64,000 nucleotides of DNA from Homarus americanus. Its lineage: Eukaryota > Arthropoda > Malacostraca > Decapoda > Nephropidae. Positions 41,500 to 53,929 of the stretch are shown here, piece after piece. The stretch is taken from contig NW_024722158.1 in assembly GCF_018991925.1 (NCBI RefSeq), positions 5,937,223 to 6,001,222 on the forward strand, written 5' to 3'. The position numbers and the translations under genes were made by a program. Position 1 is the stretch's first letter, and the number at the start of each line of letters is the position of its first letter. The notes under the pieces were generated by a model. The model was given only the letters and a program-made list of their open reading frames with translations, was not told the DNA's origin and did not search any database.

Positions 41500-41830
41500 G
41501 ACAGACAGAGACACACACACACACACACACACACTGAGTATACCTGTGTACACTCCAGTATATATAACACACATAAGGCGGGTAGACTCAAGAACTCACA
41601 CATAAATCATACTTATTAAGGTATACTTTAGTTCACAGACACACAGCATATATCCTAAGCATACACCATAAAGTATATTTCTTCGGTGTATAACCCTGAT
41701 ATATCCGTAACCAAATAAAATATACAACCCTGGTATATCCATAACCCAACAAACTATACAACCTTGATATAAATGGTTCCTATACACCTGCCTAAGCCGT
41801 TAATGAGTATAAAAGCACTCTGTATACCTG
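41500..41830. repeat. (AC)n and TATACAACCCTGGTATATCC repeats
   Basis: (AC)n at 41510-41534. A roughly 45-bp degenerate unit recurs from 41640 to 41790. Confidence 0.75.
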
Positions 41831-41949
41831 ACACGGCACACCTGTATATCTAAAAATAGTATTAAAACTGATAGATATTTCAGTATATTTTAGCATAGTT
41901 GATGAAGGTAATTAATGAGAATATATCATTTTAGTTCAATTTGCATATC

Positions 41950-42189
<240 letters not shown>

Positions 42190-42227
42190 TATGACTCGAT
42201 GTTTAAATTTTCTCACATGTGGGGATT

Positions 42228-42326
42228 NNNNNNNNNNNNNNNNNNNNNNNNNNNNNNNNNNNNNNNNNNNNNNNNNNNNNNNNNNNNNNNNNNNNNNNNN
42301 NNNNNNNNNNNNNNNNNNNNNNNNNN
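42228..42326. other. Assembly gap (99 N)
   Basis: Unknown bases placed 41 bp after the (TAA)n array. True length is unknown. Confidence 0.99.
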
Positions 42327-43580
42327 CATCCCAGATAAGTCGCTCATTGACTCTATCAAGATTGGGAGGTCTATATTACTCCTGTGATTAATTTTCCCTA
42401 CCGTCCCTTAATTCTATCATTGTTTCTGTATTCCGCTCAGTTTTATTTCCTTATTTATTTCACACTTCAGATTATCCCTAACATAGATTGCAACTCCGCC
42501 TCCTTCTGGTTTATCGGTATTACCTTCTTCCAACTCAATATTTGCAAATTAATTTCAGCAACACCTGATGATTGAACGACCGGTGTACAATTAAAGAGAC
42601 GTAAACAATACCTCAACACACAGGTAATACAGGTAAATTAGCTATAACGGTATACACATGATGTCATGCAGAAGCTGACAACAGACGTCAGCTTCACACC
42701 AGTAGTCCTGACATGACCACCTCATCCTCCTGACTGATCTAAAATCCTCCGTCAGCTGCTTTTGTGAACCGTCTTTCTTCCGTCAACTTCCAACTTTTCT
42801 GTGTCACTGTCACCTTCACTGTCAATGCCTGCTCTTCCTGTCACTGCCAGCTGCTCCTGTCACTGTTTCCTTCTGTAAACGCAGTCCTCCTGTTACTGTC
42901 AGCACCACCACACCCTACTGGCTCAAACATAACACTGACTTCTTTTATCACAGTTCACTCGTCCCTTGTTTCGACTCTTGGATCCGAACACAACTGCTTG
43001 ACTCGATTGATGCATATTAGCTCAGTAAAATCGTCATAGAGAGATAGATAGATAGATAAAAATAGATAGATAGATAGATGGATAGATTAAACCGCAGGGT
43101 CCAGGGTTCGGTATTGAGGTGTTAAATTGACGTCATCATCCAAGGAGAACTAACCCAAATTCACCCCATAAATAGAAATGAAAATAGTATCATTAATATC
43201 ATTCTTTGCTCACATTTAGAAGCTTAAGAGGTCATCAACTTATAGGGAAAAATACTTTGTTACTATGATTGTAAATACTAGTTACTTGGCCGGCCTTCTA
43301 GTGGGTAATATATATCGCCCCCTGGTCAATATGTCAGTCTGGTACATGATGTATTGGTCAGTATTTGGCGGCTTTCTCTTCCGCTATGAGGCCCAGTGGC
43401 TCTCGTGAATATAATGGGTATATATACATCAGATATTGTGCGGCGCTGAGTTGTGCTACTTCTGTATTCTTTGTGTTTTATTGGTGGTGGTACAGTGGTG
43501 GTAGGTGATAGTGGCAGGTAGTGGTGATAGTGGTTCAGTAGTAGTAGCCCATAATAGTGGCGGGATATAATTCACAACCA
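42327..43580. other. Unique sequence, no gene recognised
   Basis: Holds a CTGTCACTGCC-like repetitive patch (42800-42910), a (GATA)n run (43040-43085) and otherwise unique sequence. The 91-codon frame at 42764 lacks family resemblance. Confidence 0.6.
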
Positions 43581-43594
43581 ATCTAATATAATCC

Positions 43595-43742
43595 AGGGAG
43601 TAACCTAACCTAACTTAACCTAACACTAACCTAACCTAACTTAACTTAACACTAACCTAACCTAACTTAACCTAACACTAACCTAACCTATTTTAACCTA
43701 ACACTAACCTAACCTAACTTAACCTAACACTAACCTAACTCT
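43595..43742. repeat. AACCT-like block, CCTAACACTAACCTAACCTA
   Basis: About five 27-bp units of CTAACCTAACTTAACCTAAC plus a CACTAAC spacer. Confidence 0.88.
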
Positions 43743-44023
43743 CCTACAAATAATATAATCTTTCTCTTATAGTATTTGGTTTAAGCTCCTAATTACTAGA
43801 CGCAGATAATGATGATGATGATATGGAGCTGTCCTGCTATGGTAATTAACGAGGTGTTTTTTCTGCTGCCTAAGATAACACTATGATAACAATTCTTAGC
43901 GTGTGTCTTGTGATATTGTTGTGTTTTTGTTCTCGGTCATGATAACATTTTCTGAATTATCTACGGTACGGATTCTTATGTTTGTTTTTTTCAGATATAT
44001 GTAATATTTTCCTGAACTTCCCA

Positions 44024-44660
44024 AAAAAAATAAAATTCCATATAACTTTTCTTAATACCGCAAATCGTTAAAATTCCTAAAACAAATAAAATTCCCTATA
44101 ACTTTCCCTTAATACCACAAATCGTTAAAAATTCCCTAAAACAAATAAAATTCTATAACTTTCCCTTAATACCGTAAATCGTGGTGAACTGTGACGCTAT
44201 GATAATTTACGAGGAATTTTTCCCTACCAAGATACCATTCGTCTAGTGTCGTACAATAATAATTTACGAGGATAATTTTTTCCTGGGCAAAATGCGCTTC
44301 CTGGTCAGTGGGGAAGAGGAATGTGGGGAGTTATAATGGTTTGGTGACGGATGGGGACTCGATGGTGACTCTAATGGCGTTATCTATATAGCTGTATATC
44401 TCACCATCTGACCTCACTATAATGGTGTATGGTGACGGATAATGATTCATGGTAATATATATCACCTCTGGTCTCACCTGCACTCACTATAATGGTGCGT
44501 GGTGATGGATGGTGACTGTAATGGCGTTATCTATAGGCTGAGGAGAGAATCACCATCCGGCCTCACTACACTCACTATAATGGTGGCGGATGGTGACTCG
44601 TATGGCCTTATTCACAGCTGATGGCCATATCTCATCATATCTGGCCTCACTATCCTTTGG
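44024..44660. repeat. ~58-bp repeat and degenerate GGTGACT repeats
   Basis: CTATAACTTTCCCTTAATAC followed by CGCAAATCGTTAAAATTCC recurs at about 44040, 44096 and 44154. From 44310 to 44660 a roughly 120-bp degenerate unit contains ATGGTGACTCTAATGGCGTT and CTCACTATAATGGTG. Confidence 0.75.
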
Positions 44661-45029
44661 AGCAATATGGCCTTATGTCTAAATGACTTACTACAAAAAA
44701 TAATTACCTTCAAAATATATATCAAAAGTCCAATTTAGGACTTTATTTAATTTTTTTACTTTTTTACTTCACCTTTATGGTAATTTCAGCGTTATCACCT
44801 CGAAGCGAAGAAATTTAGTGTCTCCTCACCATCAGCGATAGCTTTTGACACTAAGTAAAAAATACAAATATAAAAAAAATCCGATATTTCATGGCTGACC
44901 AAAAATCTATTCCACACAGATGCAGAATTCCCAAATGAATTTACTTAAACATGAGTTATTAATTAAAAAATGTCGCTGGTACCGAAATTAGACACTCACC
45001 TATAGTAGGTATATTCATTTAACATTTAC

Positions 45030-45370
45030 AGGTGTACTAATGTATCATCTAGATGTATTAATTTATCATCCAGGTACACTAATTTATCATCCAGATAATT
45101 ATCATCCAGGTAAACTAATTTATCATCCAGGTATACTAATTATCATCCAGAACAACACCAACAAACACCAACTAATTTATACCCAGGTGTACTAATGTAT
45201 CATCTAGATGTATTAATTTATCATCCAGGTATACTAATTTATTATCCAGGTACACTAATTTATCATCCAGGTACACTAATTTATCATCCAGGTACACTAA
45301 TTTATCATCCAGGTATACTAATTTATCACCCAGGTACACTAATTTATCATCCAGGTATACTCATATATCA
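45030..45370. repeat. 20-bp minisatellite, about 15 copies
   Basis: The unit ACTAATTTATCATCCAGGTA is nearly exact from 45215 to 45360. The 93-codon frame through it is spurious. Confidence 0.93.
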
Positions 45371-45711
45371 ACGACAACAACCTTTTGCTACACCCTGTAG
45401 ATTATACCCATCTATAACACTTAAAAATAATGATGAAATACACAAGAGAAAATGTGTCTCTACAATCGAGGAGTGAGAAATATCGTAGAGGAAAGTAGTG
45501 TTAGTATGTGAGTTACGTTCCTATTGACTGGGAAATGTGGTAGAAAAAATCCATTGGTGAAAATTATAGAAAGGTAAAAATCTATTCAGTGAAATTAAAA
45601 ATCTAATGAGGTAAACTAGGGACTTTGAAAACACCCCCCCCCCCTCAAAAAATTATTTTGAAATTTTAAAGATTAATTTAACGATATAAAAACTTAACAA
45701 AGGAACCCAAG

Positions 45712-46012
45712 AACACACACACACACTCACACACACACTCACACACACACACACACCCACACACACAACATTGGAATAAAAACATAATTAGTATTTCAAA
45801 ACCAATTAAATAGTTTTAAAAAAAATTCTAACCAGAGAATCTAACGAGGCAAATTAAGAAACTCACAAAAATATTGCCTATGCCTTTTTTGTGTAATCCT
45901 GTTGACAAATTGGTGTGGGATGGACACAAAGTCAGACAGACACACAGACAGACACAGACAGACACACAGACAGACACAGACAGACACAGACAGACACAGA
46001 CAGACAGACGTA
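45712..46012. repeat. (CA)n and CAGACAGACA arrays
   Basis: (CA)n with CTCA interruptions at 45714-45768. An AGACAGACACAC unit lies at 45930-46010. Confidence 0.9.
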
Positions 46013-46295
46013 AATCAATATGCTCCCTGCACAGATAGTGTTGCAATCCCGGTAAGAACATAATATGGACAGGTGCAGGTGGGTGTCAGGTAAAAGGTAG
46101 GACAGATATTCACCAGGTCAGGTTAGGTCAGGTTAGAGTCAACAGCAGGTAGGAGGTCACAGACATTTACGCAGACACACCTGACCTGACCTGACCTTTC
46201 CTGGAGTCTAGTTTGTCCTTTTATTTGTTGTTGCATTTAAGCGCCACGAGTCAGGTCCATTAGTCAACAAGAACAACACGCACTAGACTAATACC

Positions 46296-46297
<2 letters not shown>

Positions 46298-46332
<35 letters not shown>

Positions 46333-46822
46333 TTGACAATTATCCTCTGATCAGCCAGCAGGAAATATTAGCGTGTTCACAGTGACGCAGTAATGGTACA
46401 CACACACATATAGCTTACTGTTGTTTATGGCTTTAATACACGACTGTTATAATAAAGGTTTGTAATCTCTCTTGTCTCACCAGTAAACCCGGGAATAACC
46501 ATCGTCTGTGTCTGTCTCTCCGTCTGTCTGTCTGTCTGTCCGTTCTGTCTGTGTGTCTGTGTCTGTCCGTTCTGTCTGTGTGTCTGTCTGTTGGTAAGTG
46601 GACGTAACTATAGTGAACCTCAGGTGTATGGTCATCAATATTTTTCCCTCCAGGTTTTTGGGTAAGAGGGTGGTGGGGGGGGAGGGTGAGTTGTAAGCCA
46701 ATTTGTCTCCATGGCAACGAGGGATACGAACCATTGTTGTCAACTTATCATCGTATTTAGGTTATGGGATCACATTAAGATTAGCCCCCCCTCCTACCCT
46801 CACCCTCCCACCCTCACCATTG

Positions 46823-46857
<35 letters not shown>

Positions 46858-46860
46858 ACT
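46298..46860. repeat. (GA)n, GTCTGTCT and (TC)n arrays
   Basis: (GA)n at 46299-46329, CTGTCTGTCC at 46505-46592 and (TC)n at 46825-46855. Confidence 0.9.
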
Positions 46861-46954
46861 AAGAGAACCTACGATAACAAATTTCAAATTAAATTGTCTC
46901 GTAGACTTTCAATTACGGCTGTACATGTTTACTAACTAACAATTATCACTTTAA

Positions 46955-47800
46955 TGAGAAAACGTCACCTTGGGGTAGGAGAGGTGGAGGGGGGAAGGAG
47001 AGATGGGGGGAGATGGAGGAGGGAAGGAGAGATGGGGGAGGGGGGAACGGGGGAGATGAGAGAGGGAAGGAGAGAGGGAAAGGGAAAGTCATATAATTCT
47101 GGCATCACCTCGCACGTCAGTCTTAAGTCGTCGTACTCAAGGATTTAAGTCGTTGTACTCAAGGGACTAAGTACTCCTACTCAAGGGTTTAAGTCGTCGT
47201 ACTCAAGAGGTTAAGTCGTCGTACTCAAGAGGTTTCGAGGCGCCTACGGTCCAAATTTTATCCCCGTCATACCGGAGACCTACACTGACAGCATTGCCAA
47301 CCCTTCCTGACAGCGTCGTCGACATAATCAGGATTACCAATATCCAGCGAGGGATTATCCTGACCAGAGATCGAAAGTTGCCTCCGTCTCTCACTCCAAA
47401 TTCTCAAACTCTCTGACATTAAATCTATCTTTCTCTCCACTCCCTCCCTCACCTCCCCCTCCCCCACCACAGCAGTCCCCCTTCCCACCACAGCAGCAGT
47501 CCCCCTCCCCCTACCATAGCAGTCCCCTCCTACCACTGTAGTCCCCTCCCACCACAGCAGCAGTCCCCTCCCCACCATAGCAGCAGTCCCTCCCACCGCA
47601 GCAGTCCCTCCCACCACAAGTCCCCTCCCCACCACAGCAGCAGTTCCCCTCCTCCCCACAGCCCCTCCTCCCCACAGCCACCTCCTCCCCCACAGCCCCC
47701 TCCTCCCCCACAGCCCCCTCCTCCCCACAGCCCCTCCTCCCCCACAGCCCCCCTCCTCCCCACAGCCACCCCCTCCCCCACAGCCCCCTCCTCCCACACC
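46955..47800. repeat. GGGAGA tract, AAGTCGTCGTACTCAAG units, CCTCC tract
   Basis: GGGGGAGATGG units at 46975-47085. A roughly 20-bp GTCGTACTCAAGAGGTTAA unit recurs five times at 47125-47232. A CCCCTCCCACCACAGCAGCA minisatellite, turning into CCCTCCTCCCCCACAGCC, spans 47455-47800. Confidence 0.85.
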
Positions 47801-47929
47801 TCCTTCACAATGGGTTAGAGAACGTTATCTTTCGACGGTCAAGTCTCAATGAGATTTTGACGTCATCACGGCCGTATCGCCTTTGTGTTGCAGTAGAATT
47901 TAATGAGTCCTTTGGGTGCGTTTTGTCAT

Positions 47930-48055
47930 CTTGAATACCGCGTACGAAAGCTTGAATACCGTGTACGAAAGCTTAAATACCGTGTACGACAGCTTAAATG
48001 CCGTGTACGAAAGCTTAAATGCCGTGTACGACAGCTTAAACACCGTGTACCTAAC
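47930..48055. repeat. 21-bp repeat, about 5 copies
   Basis: The unit TACCGTGTACGAAAGCTTAA is nearly exact. Confidence 0.9.
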
Positions 48056-48164
48056 CTAACCTAACGATCTTTTGTGAATCCATCATCAGGATTTTTCTTA
48101 CCTGGTGTCTCGCTGAAGCAGAGGAGAGGATTGCCTGTCACTCATACCTGGCGTCACTTACCGT

Positions 48165-48345
48165 CTCCGCCACTCATCGTCACTCATGGCTTCCTGTCTC
48201 CACCAATCATCGTCACTCATGGTTTCCTGTATCCACCAATCACCAAACATTGTCACTCATGGCTTCATATCTGCACCAATCATCGTCACTCATGGGTTCC
48301 TGTCTCCACCAATCATCGTCACTCGTGGCTTCTTGTCTCCACCGA
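48165..48345. repeat. ~33-bp repeat, about 5 copies
   Basis: CCACCAATCATCGTCACTCA followed by TGGCTTCCTGTCT. Confidence 0.9.
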
Positions 48346-48384
48346 ACACCTTTTAAGAAGTCAGATGATTTTATTTACCACAAA

Positions 48385-48800
48385 TGTCCTCGTTAATTAC
48401 AATGAGGTCATCATTAATTACTAAGAGGTCACCGTTAATTTACCAAAAGGTCACCGTTAATTTGCCAAGAGGTCATCGTTAATTACCAAGAGGTCATCGC
48501 TAATTACCAAGAGGTCACCATTAATTACCAAGAGGTCATCGTTAATTAACCAAGAGGTCATCGTTAATTAACCAAGAGGTCATCGTTAATTTACCAAGAG
48601 GTCATCGTTAATTACCAAGAGGTCATCGTTAATTACACTGAAAACAGATCTAGTTAAAATATTCCACCACACTCTTATATCTAATTAATCAAGATAATCA
48701 CATTAATTACCATCAAAACAAACTCATTTACACTGGCTAATTACACTCGCTAATTACTGTACTGGCTAATTACACTCGCTAATTACTGTACTCACATCCC
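48385..48800. repeat. 21-bp minisatellite and GCTAATTAC repeats
   Basis: ACCAAGAGGTCATCGTTAAT recurs about 11 times (48405-48640). GCTAATTACACTC and GCTAATTACTGTA units lie at 48738-48792. Confidence 0.92.
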
Positions 48801-48962
48801 GCACGCTCCTGTTACCGAATTGCCTTTATGTTTCACTGTGATGTTACAACAGCTCGCTAAACTACTTAACAAGGTGAACTTTTAATTACCTAACTATTGT
48901 GGGGGTTTTTTACCTGAGAGTTTACAGGAGTTGCCAACGCGAGTATGGTGGTCTGTGGTTAA

Positions 48963-49145
48963 GTACATACATACATACATACATACATACATACATACAT
49001 ACATACATACATACATACACACATACGGCTAGGTAAGGTCAGGTCAGTGTTAGGGTGATTAATCTTCAGGTGAAAAAGGCTGGTAAGGTAAGGTCAGGTC
49101 AGGTCAGTGTTAGGGTGATTAATCTTCAGGTGAAAAAGGCTGGTA
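48963..49145. repeat. (ACAT)n then ~57-bp direct duplication
   Basis: (ACAT)n at 48964-49025. A unit containing GTTAGGGTGATTAATCTTCA then GGTGAAAAAGGCTGG is present twice (about 49026-49083 and 49084-49144). Confidence 0.93.
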
Positions 49146-49270
49146 GTCTCTGATCTTCAATATGAACCAAGAGGAACACATAACTCCTAACCCCACATTT
49201 ACCTCTCCATAAATCGTCGACTTTATTAATGATTGGCGGCAACATAGACCACGTGATGGATAAGTTAAAG

Positions 49271-49274
<4 letters not shown>

Positions 49275-49320
<46 letters not shown>

Positions 49321-49510
49321 TGTGTGTGTGTGTGTGTGTGTGGGAACAAGGGGAGCGGGTACTAGTGAGGGAAGTGTACTCAAACAAGGGGAAGAGGTGG
49401 TACTCGAATAAGGGAAGCAGCGTACTAAACAAGGGGAGCGGCGGTACTCGAACAAGGGAAGCGGCGGTACTCAAACAAGGAAGCGGCGGTACTCAAACAA
49501 GGGGAACATG
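49275..49510. repeat. (GT)n and GTACTCGAACAAGGGGAGCG repeats
   Basis: (GT)n at 49275-49341. A roughly 20-bp unit recurs about six times from 49375 to 49508. Confidence 0.9.
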
Positions 49511-49640
49511 GAGGAAAAGACACCATCGAGGGGGGGAAAAAATCCCTTCTACTCACCAAGGGAAAGTTTTCAGCGAGGAAAGGGGTCTTGGCTGGTACTG
49601 ACAAGGGTAGACCTGACGAGGGGAGAAGACAGTCCACAAT

Positions 49641-49765
<125 letters not shown>

Positions 49766-50094
49766 AAATCTGTGAGACGGAGGGCGATTTTATTTTGTCT
49801 ATAAAAGTAAACAGATTGAGATGGTGGGGGAGACGTCAGCTACCTCAAGATGGTGAGCTACCTCAAGATGGTGAAGGCTTGAAAGAGGTCCCTGGTACGT
49901 CTCTTTCTTTCATCTCTTTTTATACATCAAGAGAGACACAAAAAAAAGCTACTTTGAAAGTCAGTGAGAGAGAGAAAGTGAGAAAGTGAGAAAGTGAGAG
50001 AGTGAGACAGTAAAAATGTTATTTGGATGTCAAGGTTATAGGGGCCCTGATATACCTGTGTGTTGGGTATACTGGGTGACTATACCTCTCTGTG

Positions 50095-50211
50095 TGTGTT
50101 TGGTGGAGTATACTCTTGTGTATGTTAGATCAGAGATTAGATAGATAGATAGGTTAGAGATGGATAGATAGAGACAGACAGATAGAGACAGACAGCTAGA
50201 TATATAGACAA

Positions 50212-50244
<33 letters not shown>

Positions 50245-50544
50245 TAGACAGTACACGTGAAGGCCTTTATTCTATGGTGTTAGGAATCACTCTCATGGCA
50301 GCTGGGAATTTTTAAACTTCAATTTGTCTACAAAATTCAGTGACGTTGGGAGGCAACATAGAGCTATCCAACCTAGGGAACTTTTTGTGTGGGTGGGGGG
50401 TGAGAGGGTTACAGATTTAAAGGTCCATTTAGAGGTGCAAAGTTTGGTATGGCAATGGTGTTATGGCCCCATGGGAACAGGGACAGGCAGACAGACAGAC
50501 AGACAGGCATACAAACTATAAATGTCTCCTTTTCACTTTCCATT

Positions 50545-50628
<84 letters not shown>

Positions 50629-50712
50629 GCTCGTGTTTGGACTAAAAAAACAAAATAAAGTAAAAAAAAAAACATTACGAGACGAGCCTTTGAAAATAGT
50701 GACCCAGAGGTG

Positions 50713-50755
<43 letters not shown>
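50095..50755. repeat. (GATA/GACA)n, (CA)n and (TC)n arrays
   Basis: GATAGATA/GACAGACA at 50135-50250, (CA)n at 50550-50624 and (TC)n at 50718-50752. Confidence 0.93.
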
Positions 50756-50756
<1 letters not shown>

Positions 50757-50799
50757 GAAAAACGTGGATGAACTCTCTTAATTACGGGTGTAGAGATGG

Positions 50800-51275
50800 A
50801 TGACCCTGGTGAGTGTGGCCTGGTGACTGATGACCGGGAAACGACTGTAATTAACTGTGGTTCTTAGTGACTGGTGAAGAGAGGGATGGAACTGACTGTG
50901 GTGACTGGTGAGGAGGGGGCTGAAACTGACTGTGATTCTCGGTGACTGGTGAGTGAGGTTAAGTGAGCCACAACTGACTGGTGAGTGAGGTTAAGTGAGC
51001 CACAACTGACTGGTGAGGAGAGGAAAGCCACTAACCGTGTACCTTAAAGGAGAGGTGATCTACTGGCCTCCCATGATGTTAAAAGGAGAAACTGTCCTAA
51101 TGGTAGACGTCAGAGAAAGGAGTGTGGGGGCTGAGTGGGCTGATGGGGGGCTGAGTGGGCTGGTCAACTGGTGGTGGGGGCTGAGTGGGCTGGTCAACTG
51201 GTGAGGGGGCTTAGTGGGCTGGTCAACAATGGTGGGGGAGGGGGTGTCACTGGTGGTGGGGGAGGGGGTATTACT
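50800..51275. repeat. GACTGGTGAG repeats and GGGCTGAGTGGGCTGG repeats
   Basis: A GACTGGTGAGTGAGGTTAAG unit is tandemly duplicated at 50945-51010. GGGGGCTGAGTGGGCTGGTC recurs at 51125-51225. Confidence 0.85.
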
Positions 51276-51364
51276 AGTGGCCAGACTCGTATAAATTATT
51301 TCTTCCTTTGGACTACCTGAAGATTAGACACCCCGGCTGATTTCACCTGACGATTAACCACCCT

Positions 51365-51545
51365 AATAATAACCTAACCGAACACTAACACTAACACTAA
51401 CTTAACACTAACCATAACCTAACCGAACCTAACACTAACACTAACCTAACACTAACCATAACCTAACCTAACCGAACACTAACACTAACCTAACACTAAC
51501 CATAACCTAACCTAACCTAACCTAGTACTAACCTAACCTACCCCC
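51365..51545. repeat. AACCT/AACACT-like block
   Basis: CTAACACTAACCATAACCTA units and CCTAACCTAACC; interstitial telomere-like. Confidence 0.88.
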
Positions 51546-51899
51546 CCTTCCTCAATATATACATAAACATACCCACTCTACGACACACCGCCCGCCGTTA
51601 TGACTCGACAGGCTTTTACATATGTAACTCGACCACCCTAGAAGAGGAGTCCCACCCCTTGCCCACCCCTGCCCACCCCTGCCCACCCCCGTCCTCCTAC
51701 CCACCTACCCACCTACCCACCCCCTCCCTGCCTCGATGGATTCCAGAGCTGGCGTTTCAGCTTACCGTTATGTGTGACCTCTCCAGCAGGGGAACCTAAG
51801 GCACAAGGTCCTCTGTCTACTGCCGGGAAATCACATTGGTGTAGGTTGAGAAGCTACGGCCGGCTAAAAGTTCTTATGAGTCAGTATTGGGAATCATGT

Positions 51900-52085
51900 T
51901 ATGGGGAGGGGGAGAGGTGATGGGCGGCGTATCTGTTGGGGGAGGGGGTGGGTGTCTGTGGTGATGATATCAGGGGGGTGGGTGTCTGTTGTGTTGCTAT
52001 CAGGGGAGTGGGTGTCTGTGGTGTTGCTATCGGGGGGAGGGTGTCTGTTGTGTTGCTATCGGGGGGGTGTCTGTGACGTTATTCT
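51900..52085. repeat. ~29-bp G-rich repeat, 5 copies
   Basis: GGGGTGGGTGTCTGTTGTGT followed by TGCTATCA. Confidence 0.88.
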
Positions 52086-52909
52086 ACATTACCACCCGGG
52101 GGGGTTGTTGTAGTGGGGAAAAGAGCCAGAGGGAGGGGGCAGGGGAGACTCAGAGGGAGGAATATAGCGGGGAGAGTGGGATGATGTAAGGCGCGTCTCC
52201 CCCTTGCCTTGTAAATGGGGTGGATTTGTCTTTGAAAGAGACACGTGGCGTGGCCCCTGGGATGTGGCTGTTGCTGGGACTTTGTTGGTAGAACACAGCC
52301 GTCATTGGATCAGGGAGGTTGATTTCCGACTCTGGGAATCTCTCTCTCTCTCTCTCTCTCACGTAATCCACAAAGGCACTCCTAATGATGAGAGTGTGCA
52401 CTTGTTCAGTGATAGCTATACAGGAAAATGAAGTTATGTTGGGGAAACAGCGGTATTTGGGGAATTAATAAAGAAGTGGGGCGCTGTTGGGCTCTCAATG
52501 GAAACCAGCGGTGACGGATCTGTTTGCAGATGATTGAAGGTTCCACTATAGGAGAGAGGGAAGAGGATGGGAGAGGGGAGGGGGTGGGGAGTAAAGTCGA
52601 TGATCATAGTGAGGGGAGGGGTGGTTCGATCACGTTGCTAGGGGGAGTGAACAGAGGAGGGGTCCCTGACATATTCATCCTCGGCCTGCCACCCCCTCCC
52701 TACTCTGTCGTCACAAACACATACTTTTGTTGACGGAAAATAAACAAAATCCAGTTCTTGGCTTTTTTTTTGGGGGGGGTTACGACGCCGCGCCATTGAT
52801 CAGTTGGGTGACCTGAAAGTTGTGGGTGGCTAGGGATGTGCCCGACTGACCTACCTCAAAAATTGGTAAAAAAATAACTTGAAATGTGTAATGTTAATAT
52901 CAGTGGCAG

Positions 52910-53244
52910 CTAGAGAGGGGGGTGGGGGAAGGAGGGAGGTGGAGAGGGAATGGGGAAAGGGGTAGGAAGGAGGGAAGGGATGGGAGGGAGGGGGAGGTAA
53001 GGAGGAGAGGAAGGGGAAAGGGGGGGGTGGGATGAGATGAGGGAAGGGGAAGAGAGGAAATGAGGGGTAGGGGAGGGAGGGAGGGAGGGGAAAGGGGGAG
53101 AGACAGGAGGGAGGAAAGAGGGAGGTGGGAAAGAATGGGAAAGGAAGGAAGGAGAGTATTCCTAATTTCCCCCAAGTGATGTTTTCCTCTCTCAATCTCT
53201 TCAATATTTACCTCCAAACCCTCTTCTATTTTTTCCCTTGGATG

Positions 53245-53301
<57 letters not shown>

Positions 53302-53305
53302 TTAT
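52910..53305. repeat. Polypurine tract and (ATT)n
   Basis: GGGAAGGGAGG-rich from 52912 to 53150 (nearly all A/G) and (ATT)n at 53247-53300. Confidence 0.9.
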
Positions 53306-53762
53306 TACAACTTTATCTTTGACAGCATTTGATAATCCTTAACATAAATATTCTCCTTTATACCTGGATTATTAATATCTGACTTGGGTTAAGTTTAATC
53401 CGCCTTGATAATTATAAACTTGGTGGAAAAGTTTGGATGACTGTCTTGTTCCCCGTGTGTACTGTACTACAATAACGAGGTCCTTTAATAACTACTGTAC
53501 ACCGGAGCTCCACTGGGCCCTAAACATGTGCAAAATCGTACTAAACTTTGGGGAAATTATGATAAACTTTGGGAAAATTATACTAAACTGAAAATTGTGC
53601 TGAGTTTCGGATAATTGTGCCCCAAAAAAAAACTTCGGATAAAATTGTTAGAACTTTGGAAAATTGAGCTTAAACTTTTACTAAGGTAGATTAGGAAGGG
53701 TTAAGATAAAGCTTCACTAACTCAGATTATCAAGACTTTTGCTACAGGTGAGAGATACTCAC

Positions 53763-53911
53763 CCCATCCTCTCTGCAGCTTGAGGTAGGAGAGACAGACA
53801 TCACTACCAAGGCGAGACAGGCAGGGAGGCTCCGTCACATGGTTCCTCTTACCACCCGACAGTCTCTCCTCATACATGAACAATAAAAAGACAAAGTTAT
53901 AATCACATTCG
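53763..53911 (-). CDS. Orphan internal exon candidate (49 codons)
   Basis: On the minus strand a pyrimidine-rich acceptor (CTCTTCCACCCTTAG) leads into an open 149-nt segment that ends at a consensus donor (GATGGG|GTGAGT). It reads ECDYNFVFLLFMYEERLSGG, then KRNHVTEPPCLSRLGSDVCL, then SYLKLQRGW: three cysteines and a mixed composition unlike the repeats around it. I do not recognise the family. Its phase (ends with one base) does not match the chaoptin-like exon 1, so it is not that gene's coding start. It may belong to a separate gene, be a 5' UTR exon, or be chance. Confidence 0.35.
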
Positions 53912-53929
53912 CTAAGGGTGGAAGAGTTG

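Noticed and set aside
53763..53911. Orphan exon as the first coding exon of the chaoptin-like gene
   Set aside because: It ends with one base (phase 1), while the chaoptin-like exon 1 begins at its ATG in phase 0; joining them would shift the frame. A 5' UTR role is not excluded.
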